Source: Burkholderiales bacterium (GTDB taxonomy: Bacteria > Pseudomonadota > Gammaproteobacteria > Burkholderiales > Burkholderiaceae_C). From it: a stretch of 64,000 nt of DNA. The position numbers and the translations under genes are program-made. The stretch lies in NCBI GenBank assembly GCA_030604135.1, contig JAUVWL010000006.1:62001-126000 (forward strand). The letters are read 5' to 3'. Shown piece after piece: positions 35,119 to 44,248 of the stretch (position 1 is its first letter; each line of letters opens with the position of its first letter). The notes beneath the pieces are model-generated. The model was not told the DNA's origin. It searched no databases and saw only the letters and a list, made by a program, of their open reading frames with translations.

Positions 35119-35925
35119 ATGAGCACAGTATCACCCCCCCCCTCCAGCCTGGCGTCTTCCCCCATCCAGTTCGGTCTGCAAGGCCGCGTGGCCATCGTCA
35201 CCGGTGGCGCACAAGGCATTGGCGAGGCCTGCGCCCGCCGTTTTGCGCGCGAAGGTGCCCAGGTCTTCATTGCCGATGTCGCCGATGCCCGTGGCCGGGC
35301 ACTGGCCACCGAGCTGGGAGCCCAGTACCGCCGGTGCGATGTCGGCGACAAGCTGGACGTCGACGATCTGGTCGCCACCGTTCTCAAACTCCATGGTCGA
35401 ATCGACATCCTGGTCAACAACGCCGGCATCTTCAAGGCGGCCGATTTCCTGGATGTCACCGAAACCGACTTCGACGAGGTGCTGCGCGTCAACCTCAAGG
35501 GTTCGTTCCTGATGGGCCAGGCGGTGGCGCGAGCCATGGCCTCACGAGGCAGCGGCAGTATTGTCAACATGAGCTCGGTCAACGGTGTGCTGGCGATTCC
35601 CAACATCGCCAGCTACAACGCCAGCAAGGGGGGCATCAACCAGCTCACCCGTGCCATGGCGCTGGCCCTGGCCGACAAAGGCATCCGCGTCAATGCCGTG
35701 GCGCCGGGCACCATCGCCACCGAGCTGGCGGCCCAGGCGGTGCTGACCAGCGAAGAAGCCCGCCAGAAAATCCTGAGCCGCACGCCGCTGCGACGCCTGG
35801 GCGAACCCGGCGAGATTGCCGACGTGGTGGCCTGGCTGGCCAGTGACGCGGCCAGTTACGTCACCGGCGAGATTGTCACGGTCGACGGCGGCCGCATGGC
35901 CCTGAACTACACGGTACCGGTGTGA
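35119..35925 (+). CDS. SDR-family oxidoreductase
   Basis: Classical short-chain dehydrogenase of 268 residues. Cofactor motif TGGAQGIG, then NNAG, and the catalytic Ser/Tyr/Lys (MSSVNG, YNASKGG). The end (VTGEIVTVDGG) is typical of FabG-like enzymes. NAD(H) is suggested by Asp at the end of beta-2 (FIADVAD). The substrate is unknown. It overlaps the thioesterase gene by four bases (GTGA), so they form an operon and may act in the same degradation pathway. Confidence 0.85.
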   Translation: MSTVSPPPSSLASSPIQFGLQGRVAIVTGGAQGIGEACARRFAREGAQVFIADVADARGRALATELGAQYRRCDVGDKLDVDDLVATVLKLHGRIDILVNNAGIFKAADFLDVTETDFDEVLRVNLKGSFLMGQAVARAMASRGSGSIVNMSSVNGVLAIPNIASYNASKGGINQLTRAMALALADKGIRVNAVAPGTIATELAAQAVLTSEEARQKILSRTPLRRLGEPGEIADVVAWLASDAASYVTGEIVTVDGGRMALNYTVPV

Positions 35926-36485
35926 GCGAACACAGCACGCTGGACGACTGGCTGACCCAGGAACACCTGGCCCGAGACCGGCTTCGGGCAGGTTCTGGCC
36001 CTGGCGCAGCACGGCCCGATCAGGTCGCTGGGCTCACCGGCCTGCAGCAGATGCAGGCCATGCTGGAGGGTCGGCTGCCGTTCGCCTCCATCGCCCAGAC
36101 CCTGGACTTCCTGTTGATCGAGGTGGGCGACGGTCGGGCGGTGTTCCAGGGTACGCCTGGCACCCAGCACCTCAACCCCATGGGCACGGTCCACGGTGGC
36201 TGGTTTGCCACCCTGCTCGATTCGGCCGTCGGCTGCGCCGTACACACCCAAATGCCACCCGGGCGCGGCTACACCACCGCCGAGCTGAGCGTGAACATCG
36301 TCAAGGCCCTGACGCCCAAGGTGCAGCGAGTGCGCGCCATCGGTCAGGTGGTGCACTGCGGCCGACAGCTGGCCACCGCCGAAGGGCGGCTGGTGGGGCC
36401 CGACGGCACGCTCTACGCACATGCCACGACCACCTGCCTGGTTTTTGACATGCACCACAAGCCCGCAGGCGGCGCGACGACATAA
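35922..36485 (+). CDS. PaaI-family hotdog thioesterase
   Basis: Hotdog-fold acyl-CoA thioesterase of 187 residues. The family motif NPMGTVHGGWFATLLDSAVG holds the catalytic region, followed by YTTAELSVNIVKALTPK. An N-terminal extension of about 45 residues precedes the domain. GTG at 35922 overlaps the SDR stop. Such enzymes hydrolyse small or aromatic acyl-CoAs; the substrate here is unknown. Confidence 0.8.
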   Translation: MSEHSTLDDWLTQEHLARDRLRAGSGPGAARPDQVAGLTGLQQMQAMLEGRLPFASIAQTLDFLLIEVGDGRAVFQGTPGTQHLNPMGTVHGGWFATLLDSAVGCAVHTQMPPGRGYTTAELSVNIVKALTPKVQRVRAIGQVVHCGRQLATAEGRLVGPDGTLYAHATTTCLVFDMHHKPAGGATT

Positions 36486-36524
36486 TGGGGCGGGCATCTC
36501 ATCCGATCTCCTTCTGACACCAAC

Positions 36525-36938
36525 ATGCGATTTCTTCACACCATGCTGCGCGTGGGCAACCTGCAGCGCTCCATCGACTTCTACACCCAGGTGCTGGGCA
36601 TGCAGTTGCTGCGCACCTCCGAGAACCCCGAGTACAAGTATTCGCTGGCCTTTCTGGGCTTCGAGGGAGGCAACCCGGGGCAGGCCGAAATCGAGCTGAC
36701 CTACAACTGGGACGTCGAGCATTACGAGATGGGTACCGCCTACGGCCACATCGCCCTGGGCGTGCCTGATGTGTTTGCGGCCTGCGAAAAAATCAAAGCA
36801 GCCGGTGGCAACGTCACCCGCGAGCCTGGCCCGGTCAAGGGCGGCAAGACCGTGATTGCCTTTGTGACCGACCCGGACGGTTACAAGATCGAGCTGATCC
36901 AGCGAGCCGAAACGCAGTCTGGCCAGGGACTGGGCTGA
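36525..36938 (+). CDS. gloA: Lactoylglutathione lyase (glyoxalase I)
   Basis: Glyoxalase I of 137 residues that converts the methylglyoxal-glutathione hemithioacetal to S-lactoylglutathione. Metal ligands of the two beta-alpha-beta repeats are visible: His5 (FLHTMLRV), Glu in EIELTYNWD, His in GHIALGV and Glu in KIELIQ. Length matches the Ni-dependent bacterial form. It is 39 bases after the thioesterase gene and may share its transcript. Confidence 0.92.
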   Translation: MRFLHTMLRVGNLQRSIDFYTQVLGMQLLRTSENPEYKYSLAFLGFEGGNPGQAEIELTYNWDVEHYEMGTAYGHIALGVPDVFAACEKIKAAGGNVTREPGPVKGGKTVIAFVTDPDGYKIELIQRAETQSGQGLG

Positions 36939-37058
36939 GCAAGCACCTATCGACCGAGCGCCTTCATTTTTCCCCTCGACTGCCGATACCTCCTATAAAC
37001 GTCCGGTGATCGCACAACCATTGCGTGCGACACCGGTCGAAACAGCGAGGAACAAGGC

Positions 37059-37598
37059 ATGAAAGGCGTGGTTTTCACCGAGTTTCTGGGCATGGTCGAA
37101 CAGACCTTCTCGGCCGACATGGTCGACGACATCATCGACGATGCCCAGTTGCCCTCGGGAGGTGCTTACACCGCTGTCGGCACCTACCCACATGATGAAA
37201 TGGTGGCCATGGTGGTGGCCCTGTCGCGCCGCGTCAATCTACCGGTTCCGGATCTCGTGCGCGCATTCGGCAAGCACCTGTTCGGTCGTTTCGTGCAGGC
37301 ATACCCATCGTTCTTTGACGGGGTGACCGACACGTTCCAGTTTCTGTCAGGCATTGAGGACATCATCCACGCCGAGGTCCTCAAGCTGTATCCCGACGCC
37401 GAGCTTCCCCGTTTCGATGTCGAAGAACAGGACGAGCAGAACCTCACCCTGCTCTACCACTCACCCCGGCACTTCGAAGACCTGGCCGAAGGCCTGATTC
37501 TGGGCAGCATCGAGTACTTCGGGCAGCCTATCAGTCTGATGCGCGACGCCTCAGCCCCGGATCGAGGTCAGCGCTTCCACCTGGAACGTCGTGCTTGA
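37059..37598 (+). CDS. H-NOX heme sensor of nitric oxide
   Basis: H-NOX domain protein of 179 residues that binds heme and senses NO. The proximal heme ligand is His104 (DIIHAEVLK); the heme-propionate motif Y-x-S-x-R is Tyr133-Ser135-Arg137 (YHSPR). The distal pocket lacks the Tyr that stabilises O2 in O2-binding homologues as far as can be seen. The gene overlaps the start of a hybrid histidine kinase gene by 8 bases, the classic H-NOX/kinase pairing in which NO-bound H-NOX inhibits the kinase. Confidence 0.88.
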   Translation: MKGVVFTEFLGMVEQTFSADMVDDIIDDAQLPSGGAYTAVGTYPHDEMVAMVVALSRRVNLPVPDLVRAFGKHLFGRFVQAYPSFFDGVTDTFQFLSGIEDIIHAEVLKLYPDAELPRFDVEEQDEQNLTLLYHSPRHFEDLAEGLILGSIEYFGQPISLMRDASAPDRGQRFHLERRA

Positions 37599-38967
37599 TC
37601 AGACCATGACTCCGGAGGCCGGGCAACTCCTCCGGCTTGAGAGACGCCTGCTGCGCGAGCGCACGGCCCGTCAGGAGGCCGAGCGACTGCTGGAAGCCAA
37701 GAGCCTGGCCCTCTACCAGGCCAATCAGCGGTTGCAGGCTCTGGCCGACGGACTTGAACTTCAGGTGGCCGAGCGCACCACCAAGCTCAGGGGCGCGCTG
37801 GAGCGCGCCGAAGCATCGACCCGGGCCAAGAGCGAGTTCCTGGCCATGATGAGCCACGAGATCCGCACACCGATGAACGGCATCCTGGGCATGGTGCAAC
37901 TGCTGGACTTCACGGCATTGACCGACGAGCAGCGCGGCTACGTCAACACCATCCGCAGCAGCGGAGATACCTTGCTGGTACTTATCAACGACATCCTCGA
38001 TTTTTCCAAGATCGAAGCCGGGCAGCTGGAATTGGAGCACCGCAGCTTCTCACTGGTGCCCACATTGCAGGCCACGCTGGCTCCGTTTCGCCCCCAGGCA
38101 CAAGCCAAGGGCCTGGCCCTGTCCATGGACGTTGCGCCTGATTTGCCACGCCATGTCTGTGGCGACCGAACGCGCCTCAAACAGATCCTGTCCAATCTGG
38201 TTGGAAATGCCATCAAGTTCACCGAAACCGGCCATGTGCGAATCCGGGTTGCCGGGCAACTGGACACTCAAGACCGCCTGACGCTGCGAATCGAAGTGGC
38301 AGACACCGGCATAGGCATACCGCCCGAGCGGCGCGACCGCCTGTTCAAACCGTTCTCGCAGGTGGACAGCTCGACCACCCGACGCTACGGCGGCACCGGT
38401 CTGGGCCTGGCCATCTGTGCGCGATTGTGCGAAGCCATGGGAGGTGGCATTGGCGTGGTCAGCGAACCCGGCAAAGGCTCTGCCTTCCGGTTCAAGCTGA
38501 AAATGGACATCGCCCGCGGTGTGCCCGAAACCGCCCCGGGTGCGTTACCCCCCTCAACACCTGCACCCCTTCACCCGCAGGCCGACACCCACCCGAGCGG
38601 CCCTCTGGTGCTCGTGGTCGATGACGACAGAATCAACCGCACCCTGGCCGTGGCCATGCTGGGCAAGCTGGGGGTTCGTGCCGAGGCCGTGGACTGTGGC
38701 GAAGACGCGGTGCTGCGTGTGACCGCTGGCGACGTGGATGTGGTTCTCATGGACATGCAGATGCCCGGCATGGACGGTGTGCAGGCCACCCACTTCATCC
38801 GAAACCTTGAGGTGCGCCAGCCGCACATCATTGCCCTGACGGCCAACGCCTTCGACAGCGACCGCGACCGGTGTCTGGCGGCGGGCATGGACGACTTCAT
38901 GGCCAAACCGTTCCAGCTCGCCCTGCTGCGCAGCAAACTCAGGACACTCGGCCAACTGGCCAGTTGA
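37591..38967 (+). CDS. H-NOX-associated hybrid histidine kinase
   Basis: Hybrid kinase of 458 residues: N-terminal coiled coil (1-80), HisKA with phospho-His89 ([10 protein letters not shown]), ATPase domain with N box (NLVGNAIKF, Asn206) and G boxes (DTGIGI, GGTGLGL), then a receiver domain with Asp388 ([12 protein letters not shown]). There is no membrane segment or built-in sensor, so the input is likely the overlapping H-NOX protein. The GTG start is inside the H-NOX gene. Output partners (a phosphotransfer protein or regulator) are not in the window. Confidence 0.87.
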   Translation: MLDQTMTPEAGQLLRLERRLLRERTARQEAERLLEAKSLALYQANQRLQALADGLELQVAERTTKLRGALERAEASTRAKSEFLAMMSHEIRTPMNGILGMVQLLDFTALTDEQRGYVNTIRSSGDTLLVLINDILDFSKIEAGQLELEHRSFSLVPTLQATLAPFRPQAQAKGLALSMDVAPDLPRHVCGDRTRLKQILSNLVGNAIKFTETGHVRIRVAGQLDTQDRLTLRIEVADTGIGIPPERRDRLFKPFSQVDSSTTRRYGGTGLGLAICARLCEAMGGGIGVVSEPGKGSAFRFKLKMDIARGVPETAPGALPPSTPAPLHPQADTHPSGPLVLVVDDDRINRTLAVAMLGKLGVRAEAVDCGEDAVLRVTAGDVDVVLMDMQMPGMDGVQATHFIRNLEVRQPHIIALTANAFDSDRDRCLAAGMDDFMAKPFQLALLRSKLRTLGQLAS

Positions 38968-38976
38968 ATAGCGCAT

Positions 38977-40047
38977 TCAACTCGGTGCCGACCGCGCCTT
39001 CTGCAGGACCTCGCGCAGTCCACCAAATCTGCGACGGTACGCGGCCGGTGTCAGCTGAACTTCGCGCCGAAACAGGCGCGAAAAAAAGCTCGCGTCCTCG
39101 TATCCAAGAGCCTCCGCCACCGCCTCGACCGGCAGTGTCGTGGCTTCGAGCATCTGCTTGGCCTCCTCAATGCGGATGTGCTGCACATAGGCCAATGGCG
39201 ACTGGCCAGTGACCTGCCGAAAGCGCCGCACAAAGGCCCGCTCGGACAGGCCGCTCAACTCGGCCATCGCCCGCACCGGGTTGGGCTGCTGGTAGTTCTG
39301 GGCCGCCCACACCTGGGCACGCGTGACCACCGCATCCTCGGTCTGCCGGCTGGCGGCCAGCCGCGCATAGGGCTGCTGGCCCACGTGGTGCCAGTCGATC
39401 AGGTAAATGCGCGCCAGCTGCATGGCGGCATCCACCCCCGCCAGGCGGGCCACCAGGTACAGGCCCAGGTCCTGCCATGAGGTGCCACCGCCGGCCATGA
39501 CCAGTCGCTGCCCCTCGCCCGAAGCCACCAGCGAGCGCTGGCGCTGCAGGCGCACACGTGGGAATCGTTCGGACAGGGCATCGCAATACGCCCAGTGAGT
39601 GGTGGCCTCGTGCCCGTCCAGAAGACCGGCCTGGGCCATCAGCAAACCACCCGAACAGGCGGCGCAGATCAGACTGCCCTCGGCATGACAGCGCCGCAGC
39701 CAGTCGCATTCGAGCGTGTAGCGCCCATCAAGCGGTTCGCTGGGTGCCACGAACAGCTCCGGAATGCACACCGCGTCCGGCGCGGGCAAATCCACGACAG
39801 ACGTGTCGGGGCACAGCCGAACCCCGTTGGCCACCTCCATGGGCTGGCCATCGGCCGACACCAGCAAGGGCCGCATCAAGGCCTGCCCTGGCTGGCCCGA
39901 GACGATCATTTCCCAGTCGCGCCCTGCCGAATGGAACAGGTCGAGCAGACCCAGGGCCACCGAGGCCGTGACCTCGGGTGTGACCAGCACATGCACCGTC
40001 GCAGGCGATACGGCCTCTGGCGGTTGGAGCTTGGCGGAATCGACCAT
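38977..40047 (-). CDS. GlxA-family (DJ-1/PfpI plus AraC) transcriptional regulator
   Basis: Regulator of 356 residues with an N-terminal DJ-1/PfpI-like domain (with CSGGLLMAQAGLLDG, the nucleophile-elbow region) and a C-terminal AraC helix-turn-helix pair (SERAFVRRFRQVTGQSPLAYVQHIRIEEAKQMLE and VAEALGYEDASFFSRLFRR). GlxA-type regulators respond to small nitrogenous molecules such as arginine or glycine betaine. ATG 40047 fits the domain start; 17 upstream codons are possible. It is divergent from the TPR protein and is likely its regulator. Confidence 0.83.
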   Translation of the reverse strand: MVDSAKLQPPEAVSPATVHVLVTPEVTASVALGLLDLFHSAGRDWEMIVSGQPGQALMRPLLVSADGQPMEVANGVRLCPDTSVVDLPAPDAVCIPELFVAPSEPLDGRYTLECDWLRRCHAEGSLICAACSGGLLMAQAGLLDGHEATTHWAYCDALSERFPRVRLQRQRSLVASGEGQRLVMAGGGTSWQDLGLYLVARLAGVDAAMQLARIYLIDWHHVGQQPYARLAASRQTEDAVVTRAQVWAAQNYQQPNPVRAMAELSGLSERAFVRRFRQVTGQSPLAYVQHIRIEEAKQMLEATTLPVEAVAEALGYEDASFFSRLFRREVQLTPAAYRRRFGGLREVLQKARSAPS

Positions 40048-40134
40048 ATTGCGTCCGAAACAGCTGCAGTGGAAAGGCGCAAGCGTACCTAGCATCACAC
40101 CACCTCATCAAGCCCTTGTTTCACGGAGCACCAC

Positions 40135-41508
40135 ATGAACCGACTCACCGACCACCACGGACTGGACTGCAGCGGCGCCAACCCGGACGCCGTGCAGGCC
40201 TACCGGCGCGCCCTGCACGCCTTTCATTGCTACCAGGGCGACCCGGTGGCGCTGCTGACCCCAGCGCTGGAAGCCCATCCGGCATTTGCCATGGGCCGGA
40301 TCCTGCACGCCTGGTTGCACGCTCTGAGCACCGAGGCGGCCGCCAGCCCCGTGGTCAGAGCCGACTGCCAGAACCTGCAACAGTTGTCCCTCAATCGCCG
40401 GGAGCGCCTGCACCTGGAAGCACTGATCTGTTTCAATCACGGCCAGTGGCAACAAGCCGGTCGCCACCTGGAGGACCTCAGCCTGCAATGGCCGCGCGAT
40501 GTGCTGGCCCTGCAGGCCGGTCATTTGGTCGACTTCCTGCGTGGCGACAGCCGCATGTTGCGCGACCGCATCGCACGTGCCCTGCCCGCCTGGCCCGCCG
40601 GTGACCCAGCGAGCCACGCCGTGCTGGGCATGTGGGCCTTCGGCCTGGAGGAATGTGGTCTGCACGCCCAGGCCGAGCGCGCCGGTATGCAGGCACTGGA
40701 ACTTGAACCGGCCGATTCCTGGGCCCACCATGCCGTGGCCCATGTATACGAGACGCTGGGCAGACCGGCCGATGGCGCTCGCTGGATGCGCTCACGCCAG
40801 CCCCATTGGGACGATGGTCACTACCTGGCCATCCACAACGCCTGGCACTGGGCCCTGTTCGAGCTGGAGCAAGGGAACACCGACGCGGCCCTGAGGCTTT
40901 ATGACGAGCAGGTGCGCGCCACACGCTCGACCGTCGTGGTGGACCTGGTCGACGCCTCGGCCATGCTCTGGCGACTGCAGTTCATGGGAACACCGGTGGG
41001 CGACCGCTGGCAACGCCTCGCCGACGACTGGGCTGCCCAGGATTCACCCGGTCACACCACCTTCAACGACTTTCACGCCATGCTGGTCTGGGTGGGCAGC
41101 GGACGTACTGACCAGGCACGCCGCTGTCTGCAAGCCCAGACCGGCGGAGTCGCCAGCGGCGACCACGCCGCCGTGGCCCACAGCCTGGGCCACCCCCTGC
41201 TGGCGGCACTGCTGGATCGCCATGAAGGTCGCCACGACGCAGCCACGCGCAAATTGCGACTGGCTCGCCCGTCGGTGCAGCGCATGGGCGGCAGCCATGC
41301 GCAACGGGATCTGGTCGATCTCGTCCTGTTGGACTCGGCCTTGTCGCAGCCGGACCTCACCCTGGCCCGAGCACTGCTGGAAGAGCGCCTTTCGTTGCGA
41401 CCCGACGACGGCATCAATCGCCAGGCGCAGGCACTGCTGAGCCGTCGCATTGCATCGGTGCACGCAGCAGCAAACACACCTGCGGTGCGTGAGGCAGAAC
41501 CGGCCTGA
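40135..41508 (+). CDS. TTC38-like tetratricopeptide-repeat protein
   Basis: Cytoplasmic protein of 457 residues built from helical TPR-like pairs, for example HAVLGMWAFGLEECGLHAQAERAGMQALELEPADSWAHHAVAHVYETLGR. The sequence resembles TTC38 family proteins, whose function is unknown in bacteria. Divergent orientation from the GlxA-type regulator, with 87 bases between, suggests that the regulator controls it. A strong hairpin follows it. Confidence 0.7.
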   Translation: MNRLTDHHGLDCSGANPDAVQAYRRALHAFHCYQGDPVALLTPALEAHPAFAMGRILHAWLHALSTEAAASPVVRADCQNLQQLSLNRRERLHLEALICFNHGQWQQAGRHLEDLSLQWPRDVLALQAGHLVDFLRGDSRMLRDRIARALPAWPAGDPASHAVLGMWAFGLEECGLHAQAERAGMQALELEPADSWAHHAVAHVYETLGRPADGARWMRSRQPHWDDGHYLAIHNAWHWALFELEQGNTDAALRLYDEQVRATRSTVVVDLVDASAMLWRLQFMGTPVGDRWQRLADDWAAQDSPGHTTFNDFHAMLVWVGSGRTDQARRCLQAQTGGVASGDHAAVAHSLGHPLLAALLDRHEGRHDAATRKLRLARPSVQRMGGSHAQRDLVDLVLLDSALSQPDLTLARALLEERLSLRPDDGINRQAQALLSRRIASVHAAANTPAVREAEPA

Positions 41509-41531
41509 ACAGGCGATGGTGCTCCCGAAAA

Positions 41532-41562
41532 CACCAACGCCCTGACAGGCAGGGCGTTGGTG
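41532..41562 (-). terminator. Bidirectional-type terminator hairpin
   Basis: CACCAACGCCCTG (41532-41544) pairs perfectly with CAGGGCGTTGGTG (41550-41562), a 13-bp stem with a 5-base loop. On the minus strand it is followed by TTTT, so it best fits the end of the OmpA-like gene; it may also stop the TPR gene transcript. Confidence 0.65.
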
Positions 41563-41603
41563 CATGGGATTCAGACCCGGCGGTCTGATCAGCGGACCGA
41601 GCT

Positions 41604-42122
41604 TCAGTCGGCGATCACCACTTCCACACGGCGGGCTTCGGCCGGGTTGCCTGTGCCCGTGGTTTCTTCGGGTCTGTTCAGTTCCAGGCTGGCTTCGGCC
41701 ACGCCAGCACCGACCAGGGCGTCGCGCACGGCGAAAGCGCGCTGCTTGGCCAGCTCGGCATTGAAGGCAGGGTCGCCAGTGGCATCATGAAAGCCGGAAA
41801 TGACCAGCCGCTTGCCGCTCTTGGCCGCGTCGATGGCATCGTCCAGAGCCACCAGGGCGCCAGCGGCCAGATCGGCCTTGCCGACCGCAAAGTAGAACTT
41901 GACCACCCCGTTTTCAACCACCACGCTGGCGTCATTGGCCGAAACAGCCGACGCAGCATCGGCAGCGGGCGCAGCCGTGGCGACCACAGAGCCTCCGACA
42001 GTGGCACCCGAACGCGACTTGTGGATGCCAAAACCCAGCACCGTGCCCACCACCAGCGTGAGAATGGCAATCAGCACCACCGCGACCACACGGTATTCTT
42101 GTTCGTTATCCTGGGAAGACAT
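41604..42122 (-). CDS. OmpA-like protein with single membrane anchor
   Basis: Protein of 172 residues with an N-terminal membrane helix (about 12-33), an Ala/Ser-rich spacer and an OmpA C-terminal-like domain (KFYFAVGKADLAAGALVALDDAI, then HDATGDPAFNAELAKQRAFAVRDALV and RRVEVVI). The usual peptidoglycan-binding Asp/Arg pattern (NxxL...QRA) is present. It would sit in the inner membrane with the domain in the periplasm. No stator partner gene is next to it. Confidence 0.75.
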   Translation of the reverse strand: MSSQDNEQEYRVVAVVLIAILTLVVGTVLGFGIHKSRSGATVGGSVVATAAPAADAASAVSANDASVVVENGVVKFYFAVGKADLAAGALVALDDAIDAAKSGKRLVISGFHDATGDPAFNAELAKQRAFAVRDALVGAGVAEASLELNRPEETTGTGNPAEARRVEVVIAD

Positions 42123-42237
42123 GGTTCAGGCTCCGTGAGAGATGAATAATGAATGGAAAAACTGGATCGAGAGAAACCGGCCCGGCAGCACAGGGAACTA
42201 GTTCTTAAGTGCTGCAAGGGAAAACCCCTTATTGTAA

Positions 42238-42870
42238 ATGCCCGCCGCTGACCGTCTGAAGACAAACTGGCCTCCCGACCCGGCGCACCGCGACGGCGCG
42301 CGCATGATGCAACACACCCTGGCGCAATGGCGTGCCCAGGGCCCCAGCCCGGACCTCTGGGTGTTTGCCTACGCCTCCTTGGTCTGGCGCCCCGAGTTCG
42401 ACGCTGCCGAACAGCGCCAGGCCCAGGTGCATGGCTACAGCCGCAAGCTGCACATGTGGAGCCGGGTCAACCGCGGCACCCCGGAGCGCCCTGGTCTGGT
42501 GTTCGCTCTCACCGCCGGCGGCAGCTGCCAGGGCCTGGCCCTGCGCGTACCGCACGGGCAGGTCGAGTCCCTGATGCCCGTGCTGTGGGCGCGTGAGATG
42601 CCCAACCCGGTCTATGACCCCAAGTGGCTGTTGTGCCGCACCGAGCAGGGGCCGGTGCGCGCCCTGGCTTTCACACTCTCGAGGCGCAGCCCGAACTACA
42701 CCGGTCACCTGAGCGAGGCCCAGTACCGGGACATCTTTGCCCACTCGCGCGGGCGCTACGGCAGCACGCTCGACTACGCCCGCCAGACCCTGCACGGCCT
42801 GCGCGCCCACAACATCGAAGACCACGACCTGGCCCACCTGCTGCGTCTGGCCGATGACCTGCCTGGCTGA
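42238..42870 (+). CDS. ChaC-type gamma-glutamylcyclotransferase
   Basis: Enzyme of 210 residues of the ChaC group, which breaks glutathione to 5-oxoproline and Cys-Gly. The substrate-loop motif [13 protein letters not shown] and the following [11 protein letters not shown] and catalytic-Glu region (WAREM) are characteristic. The start at 42238 is not backed by a clear ribosome binding site; ATG 42301 or 42304 (MMQHTLAQW) is possible and would lose about 20 non-conserved residues. It is followed 70 bases later by pdxH on the same strand. Confidence 0.78.
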   Translation: MPAADRLKTNWPPDPAHRDGARMMQHTLAQWRAQGPSPDLWVFAYASLVWRPEFDAAEQRQAQVHGYSRKLHMWSRVNRGTPERPGLVFALTAGGSCQGLALRVPHGQVESLMPVLWAREMPNPVYDPKWLLCRTEQGPVRALAFTLSRRSPNYTGHLSEAQYRDIFAHSRGRYGSTLDYARQTLHGLRAHNIEDHDLAHLLRLADDLPG

Positions 42871-42928
42871 GAGACAGAGGTGCCACCGGTCTTGCGCACC
42901 CTTGACACGGCACAACACCAAGCCTGCC

Positions 42929-42934
42929 TATACT
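42929..42934 (+). promoter_or_regulatory. Possible -10 element of a leaderless pdxH transcript
   Basis: TATACT ends 6 bases before the A of the pdxH ATG, so transcription would start at or next to the start codon. No ribosome binding site precedes that ATG. TTGACA (42902-42907) is upstream, but the 21-base spacing is too long for a standard promoter. Confidence 0.35.
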
Positions 42935-42940
42935 GCCGAC

Positions 42941-43588
42941 ATGACCCGCAACACCGACATCGCCGACCTGCGCAAGAGCTACGAAAAAGCCGAACTCAGC
43001 GAATCCGCGTCGCACGCCGACCCGCTGCAGCAATTCGACCAATGGCTCAAGGAAGCCATCAGCTCCGAAGTGCCCGAGCCCAACGCCATGACGCTGGCCA
43101 CCGTGGGCGCCGACCTGCGGCCCACCACCCGCGTCGTGCTCGTCAAGGGCTATGACGAACGCGGCATTGTCTGGTACACCAACTACAACAGCCAGAAAGG
43201 CCGGCAACTGGCCGGCAACCCCTATGCCGCGCTGCAGTTCCACTGGGTGGAGCTTGAGCGTGTGGTGCGCATTGAAGGCCTTGTCGAGAAAGTCAGCGAC
43301 GAGGAAAGCGACGCCTACTTCCACAGCCGACCGCTGGACAGCCGCATTGGCGCCTGGGCCAGCCCGCAAAGCGAGGTTATCGACAGCCGAACCGTGCTGG
43401 TGACCAACGCCGCCAAATTCGGTGCCCAGTTCCTGCTCAAGCCCCCGCGCCCGCCGCACTGGGGCGGCTACCGCCTCAGGCCCGACACCTGGCAGTTCTG
43501 GCAAGGCCGCAAGAGCCGCTTGCACGACCGGTTGCGCTACAGCTTTCAGGCTGATGGCAGCTGGCTGCGCGAGCGACTGGCGCCCTGA
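42941..43588 (+). CDS. pdxH: Pyridoxamine 5'-phosphate oxidase
   Basis: FMN enzyme of 215 residues that oxidises pyridoxine or pyridoxamine phosphate to pyridoxal phosphate, the last step of vitamin B6 salvage and synthesis. Characteristic regions are [24 protein letters not shown], the [14 protein letters not shown] strand and the C-terminal [17 protein letters not shown] motif. The start ([19 protein letters not shown]) is the family start. It is followed 24 bases later by an acyltransferase gene. Confidence 0.92.
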   Translation: MTRNTDIADLRKSYEKAELSESASHADPLQQFDQWLKEAISSEVPEPNAMTLATVGADLRPTTRVVLVKGYDERGIVWYTNYNSQKGRQLAGNPYAALQFHWVELERVVRIEGLVEKVSDEESDAYFHSRPLDSRIGAWASPQSEVIDSRTVLVTNAAKFGAQFLLKPPRPPHWGGYRLRPDTWQFWQGRKSRLHDRLRYSFQADGSWLRERLAP

Positions 43589-43612
43589 GAAACTCAGCTC
43601 TCCTGAACCGGC

Positions 43613-44209
43613 ATGCACCGCACCATCTTCACCACCCCGGTGGTCAACACCCTGCTGCGCGGGTTTTCTGTGGCCTTTCTCAGGCTCACGGGCTGGAAGG
43701 TGGAGGGCAGCCTGCCCCCGCAAGCCGCCAAAAGCGTGTTCATTGCCGCACCCCACACCAGCAACTGGGACCTGCCCTACACCCTGATGGTGGCCTTCGC
43801 GCTGCGGCTGAACCCCTACTGGATGGGCAAACACACGATATTCAAGGCGCCCTTCGGCCCGCTGATGCGCTGGCTGGGCGGCATTGCCGTCAACCGCGAG
43901 CAGGCCAACAACCTGGTGGCCGCCTCGGCCCAGGCCATTCGCGATGCCGACGGCCCGCTTCAACTCATCGTGCCACCCGAAGGCACCCGCAGCAAGACCC
44001 GCTACTGGAAGACGGGCTTCTACCACATCGCCCGCACCGCCGACGTGCCCATCGTCATGGCCTACATGGACTACGCCGCCAAACGCAGCGGCCTGGGGCC
44101 GCTGTTTGCACCGACGGGTGACGTCGAGGCGGACATGAACGCGATCAAGGCCTTCTACGCGCCTTTCAAAGGAAAGCATGCGGAGCAGTTCGAGGGCGGC
44201 GGCGAGTGA
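43613..44209 (+). CDS. PlsC-like 1-acyl-glycerol-3-phosphate acyltransferase family protein
   Basis: Membrane-associated acyltransferase of 198 residues. The catalytic H-x4-D motif is PHTSNWD, and the acceptor-binding motif is seen as PPEGTRSKT. A hydrophobic stretch near the N terminus could anchor it. It lacks a long N-terminal helix region typical of PlsC and resembles short, broader-specificity glycerolipid acyltransferases. It is likely cotranscribed with pdxH. Confidence 0.82.
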   Translation: MHRTIFTTPVVNTLLRGFSVAFLRLTGWKVEGSLPPQAAKSVFIAAPHTSNWDLPYTLMVAFALRLNPYWMGKHTIFKAPFGPLMRWLGGIAVNREQANNLVAASAQAIRDADGPLQLIVPPEGTRSKTRYWKTGFYHIARTADVPIVMAYMDYAAKRSGLGPLFAPTGDVEADMNAIKAFYAPFKGKHAEQFEGGGE

Positions 44210-44248
44210 ATCCAGAGCTAGAAAACAGACGGGCTGCCGACCCAGCCG

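Noticed and set aside
42902-42934. TTGACA / TATACT as a standard sigma-70 promoter for pdxH
   Set aside because: The spacer is 21 bases, too long for a normal promoter; only the -10 is kept as a tentative element.
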